Assembly: GCA_017461225.1 (NCBI GenBank)
Contig: JAFTYV010000058.1
Coordinates: 1 to 64,000, forward strand
DNA length: 64,000 nucleotides
Origin: Candidatus Methanomethylophilaceae archaeon
GTDB taxonomy: Archaea > Thermoplasmatota > Thermoplasmata > Methanomassiliicoccales > Methanomethylophilaceae
Direction of reading: 5' to 3'
The notes under the pieces are model-generated. The model was given only the letters and a program-made list of their open reading frames with translations. It was not told the origin of the DNA and searched no databases. The translations under genes and the position numbers were made by a program. Shown piece after piece: positions 1-8,617 of the stretch (the first letter of the stretch is position 1; every line of letters starts with the position of its first letter).

Positions 1-18
1 AAGAAAGTTAAGAAGTGA
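1..18 (+). CDS. C-terminal end of ribosomal protein uL2 (partial)
   Basis: Only the last five codons (KKVKK) and a TGA stop are inside the window. The identity is inferred from archaeal gene order, where uL2 directly precedes uS19, and from the basic tail; nothing else of the protein is visible. The stop lies six bases before the uS19 start, as expected for one operon. Confidence 0.55.
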   Translation, partial: KKVKK

Positions 19-23
19 TTGCA

Positions 24-485
24 ATGGCAAAGAAGATTATTGCAGGATCGGCAAAAGCCTCGAGGAGGAAGTCCAGGAAGAAGGCGTCGGCAATCCAGGC
101 AAGGAGGAAGAAGGAGTTCCTCTACCGTGGATTCACGCTTGAGGAGCTTCTGGCAATGCCCTTCGACGAGATTCTCGGACTCCTTCCCGCAAGGGCAAGG
201 AGGACGTACCTCCGCGGTCTGAACTACGAGCAGCAGCTCCTGTTCGACAAGCTGAAGGATGCGACCGAGCCCGTCAGGACCCACCGCAGAGACCTGCCCA
301 TCATCCCCCAGTTCGTGGGAAAGACCGTCAGCATCTACAACGGTCGCGAGTTCAAAGACGTAGAGATCAAGCCCGAGATGATCGGTTGCTTCCTCGGTGA
401 GTTCGCACTCACAAGGAAGGCGCCCCAGCACTCCGGACCCGGAGTCGGTGCAACCAGGTCCTCGAAGTTCATGCCGCTCAAGTGA
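24..485 (+). CDS. rpsS: 30S ribosomal protein uS19 (S19)
   Basis: Head protein of the small subunit that contacts 16S rRNA near the decoding region. The 153-residue product has the long basic N-terminal extension of archaeal/eukaryotic S19, then the conserved core ending in the run GEFALTRKAPQHSGPG typical of the family. I chose ATG at 24 over GTG at 15 because GTG lies inside the uL2 stop region. The gene is 10 bases from uL22 and is the first complete gene of the superoperon in view. Confidence 0.97.
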   Translation: MAKKIIAGSAKASRRKSRKKASAIQARRKKEFLYRGFTLEELLAMPFDEILGLLPARARRTYLRGLNYEQQLLFDKLKDATEPVRTHRRDLPIIPQFVGKTVSIYNGREFKDVEIKPEMIGCFLGEFALTRKAPQHSGPGVGATRSSKFMPLK

Positions 486-495
486 GGTGTAAGAC

Positions 496-945
496 ATGGT
501 TTCAGGATATACTACAGTTGCAGACCCGGACACCACCGCCAAGGCACTTGGTAAGGAGATGCCCGTCTCCCCCAAGTTCGCCCGCGAGGTCGCCGGAATG
601 ATCCGTGGAATGAAGGTCGAGGTCGCCCAGAAGGCACTCGAGGATGTCATCGACAAGAAGAGGCCCGTCCCCCTCAGGAGATACAACAAGCGCGTCTCCC
701 ACAAGGCCGGAGTCGGACCCGGAAGGTACCCCGTCAAGGCCGCCAAGGCCATCCTCGGAGTCCTCAACAGCGCTGCATCCAACGCCGAGTACAAGGGACT
801 CGACGTTTCCAACATGGCTATCTCTACGATCTCCGTCTCCAGGGGACGCGTCATCCCCGGGCACATGCCCAGGGCACACGGACGTGCCACCCAGTGGAAC
901 CAGGAGACCGTGAACCTCGAGGTCATCATCGAGGAGGTTGAGTGA
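496..945 (+). CDS. rplV: 50S ribosomal protein uL22 (L22)
   Basis: Large-subunit protein lining the peptide exit tunnel. The 149-residue archaeal form carries the conserved NAEYKGLD stretch and the C-terminal hairpin segment around RGRVIPGHMPRAHGRAT that reaches into the tunnel. ATG at 496 follows uS19 by 10 bases with a GAGGTG ribosome-binding sequence just upstream. Order uS19-uL22-uS3 is universal, so the identity is secure. Confidence 0.97.
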   Translation: MVSGYTTVADPDTTAKALGKEMPVSPKFAREVAGMIRGMKVEVAQKALEDVIDKKRPVPLRRYNKRVSHKAGVGPGRYPVKAAKAILGVLNSAASNAEYKGLDVSNMAISTISVSRGRVIPGHMPRAHGRATQWNQETVNLEVIIEEVE

Positions 946-946
946 A

Positions 947-1633
947 ATGGCATCAGAGAGAAAATTCGTCGCTGAGAACGTCCGCAGGGTCCTTCTCAAG
1001 GAGTACCTCATGAAAGAGGTCAGCCGTGCAGGATTCGGAGGACTCGACGTCCAGAGGACCCCCATGGGTACCCGTGTCATCCTCACGACCGAGAGGCCCG
1101 GACTCGTCATCGGAAGGCGCGGTCAGACAATCAAGAACCTGACCTCCGTCATCGAGGAGCGCTTCGGATTCGAGAACCCCCAGATCGAGGTTCAGGAAGT
1201 CGAGAACGCGAGCCTCAACGCACAGATCATGGCAGAGAAGCTGGCCTTCTCCCTCGAGAGGGGATGGCACTTCCGCAGAGCAGGACACTCCACGGTCCGC
1301 AGGATCATGGATGCAGGTGCCCGCGGATGCCACATCATCGTGGCCGGAAAGCTCACCGGACAGAGGCACAGGACCGAGAAGTTCAAAGAGGGCAACATCA
1401 AGTTCTGCGGTGAGACCAAGGAGCTCTTCATCGACCACGGATACGCGGTCGCGAAACTCAAGATGGGAGTCATCGGAGTCACCGTCGAGATCATGGCAAA
1501 GGATGCGAAGATGCCCGCAGACATCGCTGTCCTCAACAAGACAGAGGCGTCTGCGGTCCTTCCCGACCTGTTCGCCGCGCCCGCCGAGGCTGCACCCGCA
1601 GTCGAGGAGGCCCCCGCAGAGGAGGGACAGTGA
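947..1633 (+). CDS. rpsC: 30S ribosomal protein uS3 (S3)
   Basis: Small-subunit head protein at the mRNA entry. The KH domain is visible around residues 48-70, with the GXXG-type loop in LVIGRRGQTIKNL. The ATG at 947 has a GAGGAGG ribosome-binding site (931-937) and is preferred to TTG at 938, which overlaps uL22. The 228-residue protein ends in a low-complexity Ala/Pro/Glu tail (from about residue 207) that also appears in eS1 of this window. It overlaps uL29 as TGATG. Confidence 0.96.
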   Translation: MASERKFVAENVRRVLLKEYLMKEVSRAGFGGLDVQRTPMGTRVILTTERPGLVIGRRGQTIKNLTSVIEERFGFENPQIEVQEVENASLNAQIMAEKLAFSLERGWHFRRAGHSTVRRIMDAGARGCHIIVAGKLTGQRHRTEKFKEGNIKFCGETKELFIDHGYAVAKLKMGVIGVTVEIMAKDAKMPADIAVLNKTEASAVLPDLFAAPAEAAPAVEEAPAEEGQ

Positions 1634-1836
1634 TGGCAGCACTCAAAACAGCAGACATCAGGAACATGTCCGTCGAGGAGCGCAACCAGAAACTGAAAGA
1701 GCTCCGTGACGAGCTGATGCACGAGAGGGGAGTCTCCGCCATGGGCGGTGCCCCCTCGAGCCCCGGCGCGATCCGCGCCCTCAGGCTCAACATCGCACGC
1801 ATCCTGACCGTCCAGAAGGAGGAGGAAGAGATCTGA
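1633..1836 (+). CDS. rpmC: 50S ribosomal protein uL29 (L29)
   Basis: Small helical protein beside the exit tunnel, part of the docking site for nascent-chain factors. The 67 residues fit the two-helix L29 fold, with the conserved ending PGAIRALRLNIARILTV. The start overlaps the uS3 stop (TGATG) and the stop overlaps the aIF1 start in the same way, so the three genes are translationally coupled. Confidence 0.95.
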   Translation: MAALKTADIRNMSVEERNQKLKELRDELMHERGVSAMGGAPSSPGAIRALRLNIARILTVQKEEEEI

Positions 1837-2135
1837 TGGCTGAGATCTGCCCAGTATGTGGATTGCCGAAGGAACTCTGCATGTGCGAGGAGATCGCACG
1901 TGAGCAGCAGACCGTTAGGATCTCCATCGACAGCCGCAGGTACGGTAAGACCGTGACCGTGATCGACGGTATCGACGAGAACGACATCGATATCGGGGAT
2001 CTCGCGAAGCAGCTGAAGAACAAATGCGCCGCCGGCGGAACATGCAAGGACGGCCGCATTGAACTCCAGGGGGATCACAAGAAGAAAGTGAAGGCCGTCC
2101 TGGAGGAGATGGGATTCCGTACAGAGGTAAGATGA
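1836..2135 (+). CDS. translation initiation factor aIF1 (SUI1)
   Basis: Acts on the small subunit to enforce start-codon selection and initiator tRNA fidelity. The 99-residue protein has the archaeal N-terminal cysteine cluster (C5, C8, C15, C17; CPVCGLPKELCMC), probably zinc binding, followed by the SUI1 beta-sheet domain with the signature CAAGGTCKDGRIELQGDH. Its position between uL29 and Rpp29 is the normal archaeal arrangement. It overlaps both neighbours, by 1 and 4 bases. Confidence 0.95.
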   Translation: MAEICPVCGLPKELCMCEEIAREQQTVRISIDSRRYGKTVTVIDGIDENDIDIGDLAKQLKNKCAAGGTCKDGRIELQGDHKKKVKAVLEEMGFRTEVR

Positions 2136-2386
2136 AAGACACTCTCTTCATCAGAACTGAACTCATTGGATTGGACGTGGAAGTGCTGTCTGCACCATAC
2201 TCGGAAATCTCCGGTAAGGTGGTCGACGAGACGAAAAACACGTTCACCATCGAATCGGCCGGAACTGAGAGAATGGTACCCAAACCAGGCAATGTGTTCA
2301 GATTCGCATATGAAGGCAGAACCATAGACATCATCGGATCAGAGATACTGCACCGACCAGAGGACAGAATCAAGAAGGTTAGGTGA
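2132..2386 (+). CDS. rnp1: ribonuclease P protein component 1 (Rpp29/Pop4)
   Basis: Protein subunit of archaeal RNase P, which removes 5' leaders from pre-tRNA. The 84-residue product is close to the minimal Sm-like barrel of Rpp29, with the conserved segments ELIGLDVEVL and GRTIDIIGSEIL. ATG overlaps the aIF1 stop by four bases (ATGA). Placement between aIF1 and uS17 is the standard archaeal order. Confidence 0.93.
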   Translation: MKDTLFIRTELIGLDVEVLSAPYSEISGKVVDETKNTFTIESAGTERMVPKPGNVFRFAYEGRTIDIIGSEILHRPEDRIKKVR

Positions 2387-2391
2387 ATTAA

Positions 2392-2724
2392 ATGACAGCA
2401 GAAATCAGAGACATCGGAATCGACGTCGTCCCTCCTACCTCGGAGTGCAATGACCCCAACTGCCCGTTCCACGGCAGCCTCCCGGTCAGGGGACAGACGA
2501 TCGACGGAGTGGTTGCGACAGTCAAGATGAACAAGACCGTCGTCGTTGAGCGCAACTACCTCAAGTATCAGCAGAAGTACGAGAGATACGAGAAAAGGAG
2601 CAACAGGTACTCCGCACACGCCCCCGCTTGCCTCGGCCTGAAGGTCGGGGACAGGGTCAAGATCGCAGAGTGCCGCCCCCTCTCCAAGACCGTGTCCTTC
2701 GTAGTCATCGAGAAGAAGGAGTGA
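2392..2724 (+). CDS. rpsQ: 30S ribosomal protein uS17 (S17)
   Basis: Primary 16S rRNA-binding protein of the small-subunit body with an OB fold. The 110-residue archaeal form has an N-terminal extension containing DPNCPFHG, then the core with [17 protein letters not shown] and the terminal [14 protein letters not shown]. Start ATG at 2392 is five bases after the Rpp29 stop. Confidence 0.96.
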   Translation: MTAEIRDIGIDVVPPTSECNDPNCPFHGSLPVRGQTIDGVVATVKMNKTVVVERNYLKYQQKYERYEKRSNRYSAHAPACLGLKVGDRVKIAECRPLSKTVSFVVIEKKE

Positions 2725-2729
2725 TCGCA

Positions 2730-3128
2730 ATGAAGGGAATTGCTGGAAACCAGACAAGAGGACTTCAGAACGGATCCCGTCTCGATGTCATCGACAACAC
2801 TGGAGCCAAGGTCATCGAGATCATCACCGTTCCCGGTTACCACGGCGTAGCAAGAAGGGTCCCCTCCGCAGGAGTCGGGGACATCGTCATCGCTTCCGTC
2901 AAGAAGGGAACCCCCCAGATGAGGAGGCAGATCGTCTTCGCAGTCATCGTCCGCCAGAGGCGCCCCATGAGGAGGCCCGACGGAACCATGGTCTACTTCG
3001 AGGACAACGCCGCCGTCATCACCACCGAGACCGGTGAGACAAAGGGAACCGACATCAAGGGACCGGTTGCAAGGGAGGCCGCCGAGAGGTGGCCCCGTGT
3101 GTCCGCTACCGCGAACACTATCGTGTGA
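2730..3128 (+). CDS. rplN: 50S ribosomal protein uL14 (L14)
   Basis: Large-subunit interface protein. The 132 residues contain the L14 signature region LDVIDNTGAKVIEIITVPGY and the conserved GDIVIASVKKGTP. I set the start at ATG 2730, five bases past the uS17 stop; the open frame extends much further upstream but only as out-of-frame uS17 sequence. Confidence 0.96.
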   Translation: MKGIAGNQTRGLQNGSRLDVIDNTGAKVIEIITVPGYHGVARRVPSAGVGDIVIASVKKGTPQMRRQIVFAVIVRQRRPMRRPDGTMVYFEDNAAVITTETGETKGTDIKGPVAREAAERWPRVSATANTIV

Positions 3129-3140
3129 GGAGTGAGAGAC

Positions 3141-3515
3141 ATGGTTAGTAGCAAAGCAAGGGTCCAGAGGAAGAACCAGGCCAACGCGGCCGCACACGTC
3201 AAGAGGAAGATGCTCTCCGCACACCTCAGCAACGACCTCCGTGAGAAGTACGGGGTCCGCACCGCAAGGGTTTGCAAGGGAGACACCGTCATCGTCGTCC
3301 GCGGAAACCAGGACATCAAGAACATCGAGGGCAAGGTCCTCGCAGTGTACACAAAGACCGGTCGTGTGTCCATCGAGGGCATCACGATCAACCAGGCGGA
3401 CGGAACCGCCGCAGAGCGCCCCATCCACGCATCCAACCTCGTGATCACCAAGCTGAACACCGAGGACCCGTGGAGGGTGGATTCCCTCTCCAAGAACAAG
3501 GAGGCTAAAGAATGA
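3141..3515 (+). CDS. rplX: 50S ribosomal protein uL24 (L24)
   Basis: Early assembly protein near the exit tunnel with a KOW motif (GDTVIVVRGNQDIKNIEGKV, around residues 50-70). The length of 124 residues fits archaeal L24/L26e. ATG at 3141 has a GAGG-type site; the in-frame GTG at 3132 lies too close to the uL14 stop. The stop overlaps the eS4 start (ATGA). Confidence 0.95.
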   Translation: MVSSKARVQRKNQANAAAHVKRKMLSAHLSNDLREKYGVRTARVCKGDTVIVVRGNQDIKNIEGKVLAVYTKTGRVSIEGITINQADGTAAERPIHASNLVITKLNTEDPWRVDSLSKNKEAKE

Positions 3516-4219
3516 GCGACCACATGAAGAGACTGGCAGCACCCAGGTCCTGGCCCCTGAAGAGGAAGGCCAGCGTCTGGATCACCAAACAGTCCGCCGG
3601 AGCACACTCCGTCGAGGACTCTATGTCCGCAGTGACCGTCCTCAGGGACATGGTCGGGGCATGTGACACCGCCAGGGAAGCAAAGAGAATCATCGGAAAC
3701 CGCGAGATGTTCGTCGACGGAAAGGCCGTCAAGAACCCCAAGATGCCCGTTGGATTCATGGATGTCATCAGCATCCCCAAGATGAACCTCAACTACCGCA
3801 TGCTCCTCACCGACAAGGGAAAGCTCACGCTCGTCCCCATCGACGAGGCAGAGGCGGCATGGAAGATCTGCAGGATCGAGGACAAGACCATCATCAAGGG
3901 CGGAAAGTTCCAGCTCAACCTCAGCGGTGGAAGGAACGTCCTCCTGGATGCCAACGACTACAAGTGCGGCGACTCCGTCAAGATCGCGTTCGAGGGTCAG
4001 GCCATCGTCGAGCACTACGCACTCGCAGCCGGCAACACCGTCATGATCAAGAGCGGTTCCCAGAGCGGAAAGGTCAAGACCGTCAAGGACGTCGAGATCA
4101 TCCGCGGATCCGCACCCAACATCATCCTGTTCACCGACGGAACCCAGACCATCATGGACAACTGCTTCATCATCGGAGGAGCATCCTCCGCAGTCAAGCT
4201 CCCGGAGGTCTCCGAATGA
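3512..4219 (+). CDS. 30S ribosomal protein eS4 (S4e)
   Basis: Archaeal/eukaryotic small-subunit protein unrelated to bacterial S4. The 235 residues begin with the typical MKRLAAPRSWPLKRKASVW, followed by an S4-like RNA-binding segment (TAREAKRIIGNREMFVDGK) and a KOW-containing C-terminal part (AAGNTVMIKSGSQSGKV). Overlaps uL24 by 4 bases and uL5 by 4 bases. Confidence 0.96.
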   Translation: MSDHMKRLAAPRSWPLKRKASVWITKQSAGAHSVEDSMSAVTVLRDMVGACDTAREAKRIIGNREMFVDGKAVKNPKMPVGFMDVISIPKMNLNYRMLLTDKGKLTLVPIDEAEAAWKICRIEDKTIIKGGKFQLNLSGGRNVLLDANDYKCGDSVKIAFEGQAIVEHYALAAGNTVMIKSGSQSGKVKTVKDVEIIRGSAPNIILFTDGTQTIMDNCFIIGGASSAVKLPEVSE

Positions 4220-4725
4220 GCAGCATGAGGGAAGTCCACGTGGAGAAGGTCGTCGTCAACATCGGTGTCGGCGAGGCCGGAGAGAGACTCGTCAAGGCAG
4301 AGAAGGTCCTCGAGATGGTCACCGGTCAGAAGCCCGTCGAGACGATCTCCAAGACCGTCAACAGGGACCTCGGTATCCGTCAGGGCATGCCCCTCGGATG
4401 CAAGGTCACCCTCAGGGGCGAGTCCGCAGAGGAGTTCATCAGGAGGGCACTCGTCATCAGGGAGATGCGCGTCCCCGAGTACTCCTTCGACCAGGAGGGC
4501 AACATGTCCTTCGGTATCTCCGACTACACCGACTTCGATGGTATGAAATACGATCCCGAAATCGGTATCTTCGGAATGGACATCAGCGTCGTCCTTAGGA
4601 GGCCTGGAAACAGGATCACCCAGAGGGCACTCCTCAAGAGGAGGGTCCCCAAGAAGCACCGCGTCGAGCGCGGCGAGGCGATCCAGTTCATGAAAGACAA
4701 ATTTGAGGTTGAGGTGGTTCAGTGA
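4216..4725 (+). CDS. rplE: 50S ribosomal protein uL5 (L5)
   Basis: Binds 5S rRNA in the central protuberance. The 169-residue archaeal form contains [19 protein letters not shown] near the N-terminus and [20 protein letters not shown], both typical. The start ATG at 4216 overlaps the eS4 stop; the frame is open far upstream but that part is a shadow of eS4. A GTG start for uS14 overlaps its stop. Confidence 0.96.
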   Translation: MSSMREVHVEKVVVNIGVGEAGERLVKAEKVLEMVTGQKPVETISKTVNRDLGIRQGMPLGCKVTLRGESAEEFIRRALVIREMRVPEYSFDQEGNMSFGISDYTDFDGMKYDPEIGIFGMDISVVLRRPGNRITQRALLKRRVPKKHRVERGEAIQFMKDKFEVEVVQ

Positions 4726-4868
4726 AGCCCAAGAAGCAGTTTGGAAGGTCGATCGGCTGCACCCGTTGCGGACGCAGAAGAGGAATCATAAGGAGGTACG
4801 GGATGCACCTGTGCCGCCAGTGCTTCAGGGATATGGCCCCCGAGCTCGGTTTCAAGAAGTATTCGTGA
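4722..4868 (+). CDS. rpsN: 30S ribosomal protein uS14, zinc form
   Basis: Short head protein of the small subunit. Reading directly, GTG at 4722 (overlapping the uL5 stop as GTGA) opens a 48-codon frame ending TGA at 4868. The product has the zinc-binding pairs CTRC (residues 13-16) and CRQC (31-34) and the archaeal ending ELGFKKYS. It lies exactly between uL5 and uS8 as expected. The GTG start and small size make it easy to miss. Confidence 0.95.
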   Translation: MKPKKQFGRSIGCTRCGRRRGIIRRYGMHLCRQCFRDMAPELGFKKYS

Positions 4869-4878
4869 GGTGTCATAA

Positions 4879-5268
4879 ATGCAGAGCGATCCACTCAATG
4901 ACGCAATGTGCGTTATCAAAAATGCAGCCCTCAATGGAAAAAGCGAGTGCGTTATCCAGCCCTCCTCCAAACTCATCGGCCGTGTGCTGAAGGTTATGCA
5001 GGACCGCGGATACATCACCCAGTTTGAGTACGTGGAGGATGGAAAAGCAGGAAAGTTCCGCGTCATGCTCGATGGAGCAATCAACGACTGCGGAGTTATC
5101 AAGCCCAGGTATTCCGTCAAGGTCACCGATGTCGAGAAGTTCGAGGCAAGGTTCCTCCCTGCCCAGGACTTCGGACTCCTGATCATGACGACAACCGCCG
5201 GTGTGATCACACAGGACCGTGCCAAGGAGCTCGGAATCGGCGGAAAACTGCTGGCATATGTGTACTGA
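4879..5268 (+). CDS. rpsH: 30S ribosomal protein uS8 (S8)
   Basis: Central-domain 16S rRNA binder of 129 residues. The opening DPLNDAMCVIKNA and the C-terminal segment DFGLLIMTTTAGVITQDRA are characteristic. A GAGGTG ribosome-binding site precedes ATG at 4879, ten bases after uS14. Archaeal S8 is also thought to repress ribosomal operons in some lineages; no such site was identified here. Confidence 0.96.
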   Translation: MQSDPLNDAMCVIKNAALNGKSECVIQPSSKLIGRVLKVMQDRGYITQFEYVEDGKAGKFRVMLDGAINDCGVIKPRYSVKVTDVEKFEARFLPAQDFGLLIMTTTAGVITQDRAKELGIGGKLLAYVY

Positions 5269-5277
5269 GGAATAAAG

Positions 5278-5829
5278 ATGACAATTGCAGGGAAAATCGA
5301 AAGCACCATCGCTATCCCCGGTGGGGTGTCCGTCACATTCGACGGGAACATCATGAAGGTCTCCGGACCTAGGGGTGAATTAAGCAGAAACTTCGCGCAC
5401 CCTGGCATAGATATTGCCGTCGGAGAAGAAGAGGTCAGCGTCAGCTGCGAGTATCCTAGAATCAAGGATAAGGCAATGGTCGGAACCTATGTGGCCCACG
5501 TCAGGAACATGATCAGGGGAGTCACAGAGGGTTACACCTACACGCTCAAAATCGTGTTCTCTCACTTCCCGATGAAAGTAGCCGTCAAGGGCGACCGCGT
5601 CGAGATCAACAACTACATGGGAGGACGTGCCCCCCGCTACGCGAACATCGCGAAGGGATGCACAGTCAAGGTCAACGGAAACGATGTCACCGTCGAGGGT
5701 AACGACATCGAGGCCGTCGGTCAGACCTCCGCCAACCTCGAGAGGGCAACCTCCAGGCTCGGATTCGACAAGAGAACGTTCCAGGACGGAATCTACATCG
5801 TCCACAAGTCGCACAAGGTGAAAGAATGA
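5278..5829 (+). CDS. rplF: 50S ribosomal protein uL6 (L6)
   Basis: Large-subunit protein near the factor-binding stalk, built of two repeated domains. The 183 residues include FDGNIMKVSGPRGELSRNF in the first repeat and VEGNDIEAVGQTSANLERA in the second, both family hallmarks. Starts nine bases after uS8; overlaps eL32 by four bases (ATGA). Confidence 0.96.
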   Translation: MTIAGKIESTIAIPGGVSVTFDGNIMKVSGPRGELSRNFAHPGIDIAVGEEEVSVSCEYPRIKDKAMVGTYVAHVRNMIRGVTEGYTYTLKIVFSHFPMKVAVKGDRVEINNYMGGRAPRYANIAKGCTVKVNGNDVTVEGNDIEAVGQTSANLERATSRLGFDKRTFQDGIYIVHKSHKVKE

Positions 5830-6497
5830 CCGTGAAAGCACTCACAGACCTTCAGGGTCTCAAAGACAAGAATGTCGATGAGCTCGCACAGATCGGAATC
5901 ACATCCGTCCCCGAGCTCGCCGAGGCGATCAACGACGATGCAAAGGTCAAGGAAGTCATCAAGGCTCTGTCCGGAGTCGGACCCAAGACCGTCGCAGCCT
6001 GGAAGGCAGCCCTCGCAGAGGGGGATGTCGCAGAGGCGGCTCCCGCAGAGGAGAAGGCCGCAGAGGTCGTCGAGGTCTCCGAGCAGCAGTACGTCGTCAA
6101 GGCAAAGCCCGAGCTCGATGATGAGACCGCCGATGCACTCGCGAAGAGGGCAATCATCTCCGGAAGGAGGCCCGCCTTCAAGAGGCAGGAGTGGTTCAGA
6201 TACTCCAAGCTCGGTGAGATGTGGAGGAAGCCCAAGGGAATCCACTCCAAGATGAGGAGGCACGAGAAGAGGCGCTCCCCCATGGTCGACATCGGATTCC
6301 GTGGCCCCGCAGCCGCAAGGGATCTCCACCCCTCCGGATTCGAGGAGGTCCTCGTCTACAACGTCGATGGACTCGAGGGTATCGACCCCAAGAAGCAGGC
6401 GGTCCGTATCGGTGGAACCGTCGGAACGAAGAAGAGAATGGCAATCGAGGACAGGGCCGACGAGCTCGGTATCAGGGTCCTCAACAGGATGGTGTGA
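5826..6497 (+). CDS. 50S ribosomal protein eL32 with N-terminal helix-hairpin-helix extension
   Basis: Archaeal/eukaryotic large-subunit protein. At 223 residues it is nearly twice the minimal L32e length. Residues about 1-70 form a helix-hairpin-helix-like domain (IKALSGVGPKTVAAWKAAL), joined by an Ala/Glu-rich linker to the normal L32e core that starts near residue 107 (ISGRRPAFKRQEWFRYSKL). Such extensions are known from some euryarchaea; the extra domain probably binds rRNA or DNA, which is inference. Confidence 0.94.
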   Translation: MTVKALTDLQGLKDKNVDELAQIGITSVPELAEAINDDAKVKEVIKALSGVGPKTVAAWKAALAEGDVAEAAPAEEKAAEVVEVSEQQYVVKAKPELDDETADALAKRAIISGRRPAFKRQEWFRYSKLGEMWRKPKGIHSKMRRHEKRRSPMVDIGFRGPAAARDLHPSGFEEVLVYNVDGLEGIDPKKQAVRIGGTVGTKKRMAIEDRADELGIRVLNRMV

Positions 6498-6499
6498 CC

Positions 6500-6958
6500 A
6501 TGGCAGACCTGAAGAACCAGAGAAGGATGGCCGCAGAGGTCCTGAAGTGCGGTGAGAACAGGGTTTGGATGAACCCCGACAAGCTCGACGAGGTCGCCGA
6601 GTGCATCACCCGTGCCGACATTCGTACCGCAGTCGCCTCCGGCCTCATCAAGGCGAAGGCGAAGAACGGAACCTCCAAGGGAAGGATCAGATACGTTGCC
6701 GGACAGAAGGCAAACGGAAAGAGGAAGGGACCCGGATCCAGGAAGGGTACCGCGAACGCACGCGTCCGCGACAAGGAGCGCTGGATGGCGACCATCAGGC
6801 CCATCCGTGACGAGCTCAAGACCCTCAGGGCCGACGGAACAATCACCCCCTCCATCTACAGGCTTTACTACAGGAAGGCCAAGGGAGGCATGTTCAAGTC
6901 CCGCAGGCACATGAGGCAGCACATGATCGCTGCCGGACACCTCAAGGAGGAGATCTGA
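6500..6958 (+). CDS. 50S ribosomal protein eL19 (L19e)
   Basis: Helical, strongly basic large-subunit protein that makes an intersubunit bridge. The 152 residues open with LKNQRRMAAEVLKCGENRVW and contain the basic stretch GKRKGPGSRKGTANAR, both diagnostic. ATG at 6500 lies two bases after the eL32 stop; the stop overlaps the uL18 start. Confidence 0.96.
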   Translation: MADLKNQRRMAAEVLKCGENRVWMNPDKLDEVAECITRADIRTAVASGLIKAKAKNGTSKGRIRYVAGQKANGKRKGPGSRKGTANARVRDKERWMATIRPIRDELKTLRADGTITPSIYRLYYRKAKGGMFKSRRHMRQHMIAAGHLKEEI

Positions 6959-7458
6959 TGGCAACAGGACCTAGATACAAAGTTGCGTTCCGCAGAAGAA
7001 GAGAGAACCGCACGGACTACTACGTCCGCCGCAAGCTCCTCAACTCCAGAGAGGCAAGGGCAGTCGTCAGGAGATCCAACAAGAACATCACCATCCAGTT
7101 CGCAGAGTTCGACATGGAGGGTGACAAGGTCATCGCAGCGGCCAACACGGCAGAGCTCAAGGACATGGGATGGGAGTACTCCTGTTCCTCCATCCCCGCA
7201 GCCTACCTGGTCGGATACCTTGCAGGCAAGAAAGCAATCAAGGCAGGAATCGAGTACGCAGTCCTCGACATCGGCATGCAGAAGGTCCAGCACGGCGGAG
7301 TCCTCTTCGCAACCGTCGCCGGAATGAACGATGCCGGACTCGAGGTTCCCTACGGCGAGGATGTTCTCCCCGAGGAGGACAGGCTCTACGGAAAGCACAT
7401 CGACGATGCCATCGAGGCTGCAGTGAACAGCCTCAAAGAGAAGATGGAGGCTGAGTAA
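6958..7458 (+). CDS. rplR: 50S ribosomal protein uL18 (L18)
   Basis: 5S rRNA-binding protein of the central protuberance. The 166-residue archaeal form contains YKVAFRRRRENRTDYYVRRK at the N-terminus and the internal AAYLVGYLAGKKA. It ends with TAA, one of only nine TAA stops in the window. The uS5 start follows by one base. Confidence 0.96.
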   Translation: MATGPRYKVAFRRRRENRTDYYVRRKLLNSREARAVVRRSNKNITIQFAEFDMEGDKVIAAANTAELKDMGWEYSCSSIPAAYLVGYLAGKKAIKAGIEYAVLDIGMQKVQHGGVLFATVAGMNDAGLEVPYGEDVLPEEDRLYGKHIDDAIEAAVNSLKEKMEAE

Positions 7459-7459
7459 A

Positions 7460-8140
7460 ATGGCTGACTGGGTCCCCAAGACAAGACTCGGACAGATGGT
7501 CCTCAACGGTGAGATCACCACCATGAGCGACGCACTGGCAACCAAACTGCCCCTCCGCGAGCCCGAGATCGTGGACATCCTCCTCCCCGACCTTAAGGAC
7601 GAGGTCATCGACCTCAACATGGTCCAGAGGATGACCGACTCCGGAAGGAGGGTCAGGTTCGCCGTTACCTGTATCGTCGGTAACGGTGACGGATTCATCG
7701 GAATCGGAAGGGCAAAAGGAAAGGAAGTCGGACCTTCCATCAAGAAGGCAATCGACAACGCGAAACTCAACATGATCGAGATCAAGAGGGGCTGCGGCTC
7801 CTGGCAGTGCGGCTGCGGACAGCCCCACTCCCTCCCGTTCGAGGTCGTCGGATCCACCGGATCCGTCACCGTCAGCCTGAAACCCGCTCCCCGCGGAGTG
7901 TCCCTGGCTGTCGGAGATGTCGCGAAGAGTCTCCTGACCCTCGCCGGCGTCCGCGACGCATGGGGTTTCGCAAGAGGAAACACCAAGACCAAGGTCAACT
8001 ACGCTATGGCCACCTACGAGGCACTCAAGATGACCTCCCGCATGAGGGTCACCGACGAGCAGGCGAAGAACCTGAACATCGTGTCCGGTCCCACCGGCAT
8101 CAACTATGCCGAGACCGATGTCGATGCACAGGAGGAGTGA
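7460..8140 (+). CDS. rpsE: 30S ribosomal protein uS5 (S5)
   Basis: Small-subunit body protein important for decoding accuracy and mRNA unwinding. The 226 residues have the double-stranded RNA-binding-like N-domain (VVGNGDGFIGIGRAKGKEVG region) and an archaeal cysteine-containing insert (RGCGSWQCGCGQPHS, around residues 111-125) that could bind metal. The C-terminal half keeps the conserved LLTLAGVRDAWGFARGNT. Confidence 0.96.
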   Translation: MADWVPKTRLGQMVLNGEITTMSDALATKLPLREPEIVDILLPDLKDEVIDLNMVQRMTDSGRRVRFAVTCIVGNGDGFIGIGRAKGKEVGPSIKKAIDNAKLNMIEIKRGCGSWQCGCGQPHSLPFEVVGSTGSVTVSLKPAPRGVSLAVGDVAKSLLTLAGVRDAWGFARGNTKTKVNYAMATYEALKMTSRMRVTDEQAKNLNIVSGPTGINYAETDVDAQEE

Positions 8141-8142
8141 AG

Positions 8143-8607
8143 ATGACATACGCTGTAATTCGTGTACGTGGACAGCCCGACGTCAACTACGACATCGAGC
8201 ACACCATGGGCCTCCTCGGCCTCACCAAGGTCAACCACTGTGTCGTCGTCCCCGAGAACCCCTCCACCAAGGGAATGCTCCAGGTAGTCAAGGACTACTG
8301 CACCTGGGGAGAGGTCGACGAGGCAACCCTCGCAGCGATGATCCGCGCCCGCGGAAAGCTCGCTGGAGACAAGGACATCACCGACGATTACCTCAAGGAG
8401 AAGTCCGAGTTCGCCACCGTCGAGGACATGGCAAAGGCCATCATTGAGAACAACTACAAGATGAGGGATGTCGAGGCAGCAAAGCCCGTGTTCCGTCTCC
8501 ACCCCCCCGTCAAGGGATACGAGGGCAACAAGCGCTCCTTCCAGAACGGCGGTGCACTCGGATACAGGGGAGCTGCGATCAACGACCTCATCAACAGGAT
8601 GCTCTGA
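8143..8607 (+). CDS. rpmD: 50S ribosomal protein uL30 (L30/L7e type)
   Basis: Large-subunit protein; the 154-residue length is that of the archaeal/eukaryotic form, longer than bacterial L30. AVIRVRGQPDVNYDIEHTM at the start and FRLHPPVKGYEGNKRSFQ near the end are typical. ATG at 8143 lies three bases after uS5; the open frame upstream of it is a shadow of uS5. Confidence 0.95.
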   Translation: MTYAVIRVRGQPDVNYDIEHTMGLLGLTKVNHCVVVPENPSTKGMLQVVKDYCTWGEVDEATLAAMIRARGKLAGDKDITDDYLKEKSEFATVEDMAKAIIENNYKMRDVEAAKPVFRLHPPVKGYEGNKRSFQNGGALGYRGAAINDLINRML

Positions 8608-8617
8608 GGTGTAAGAA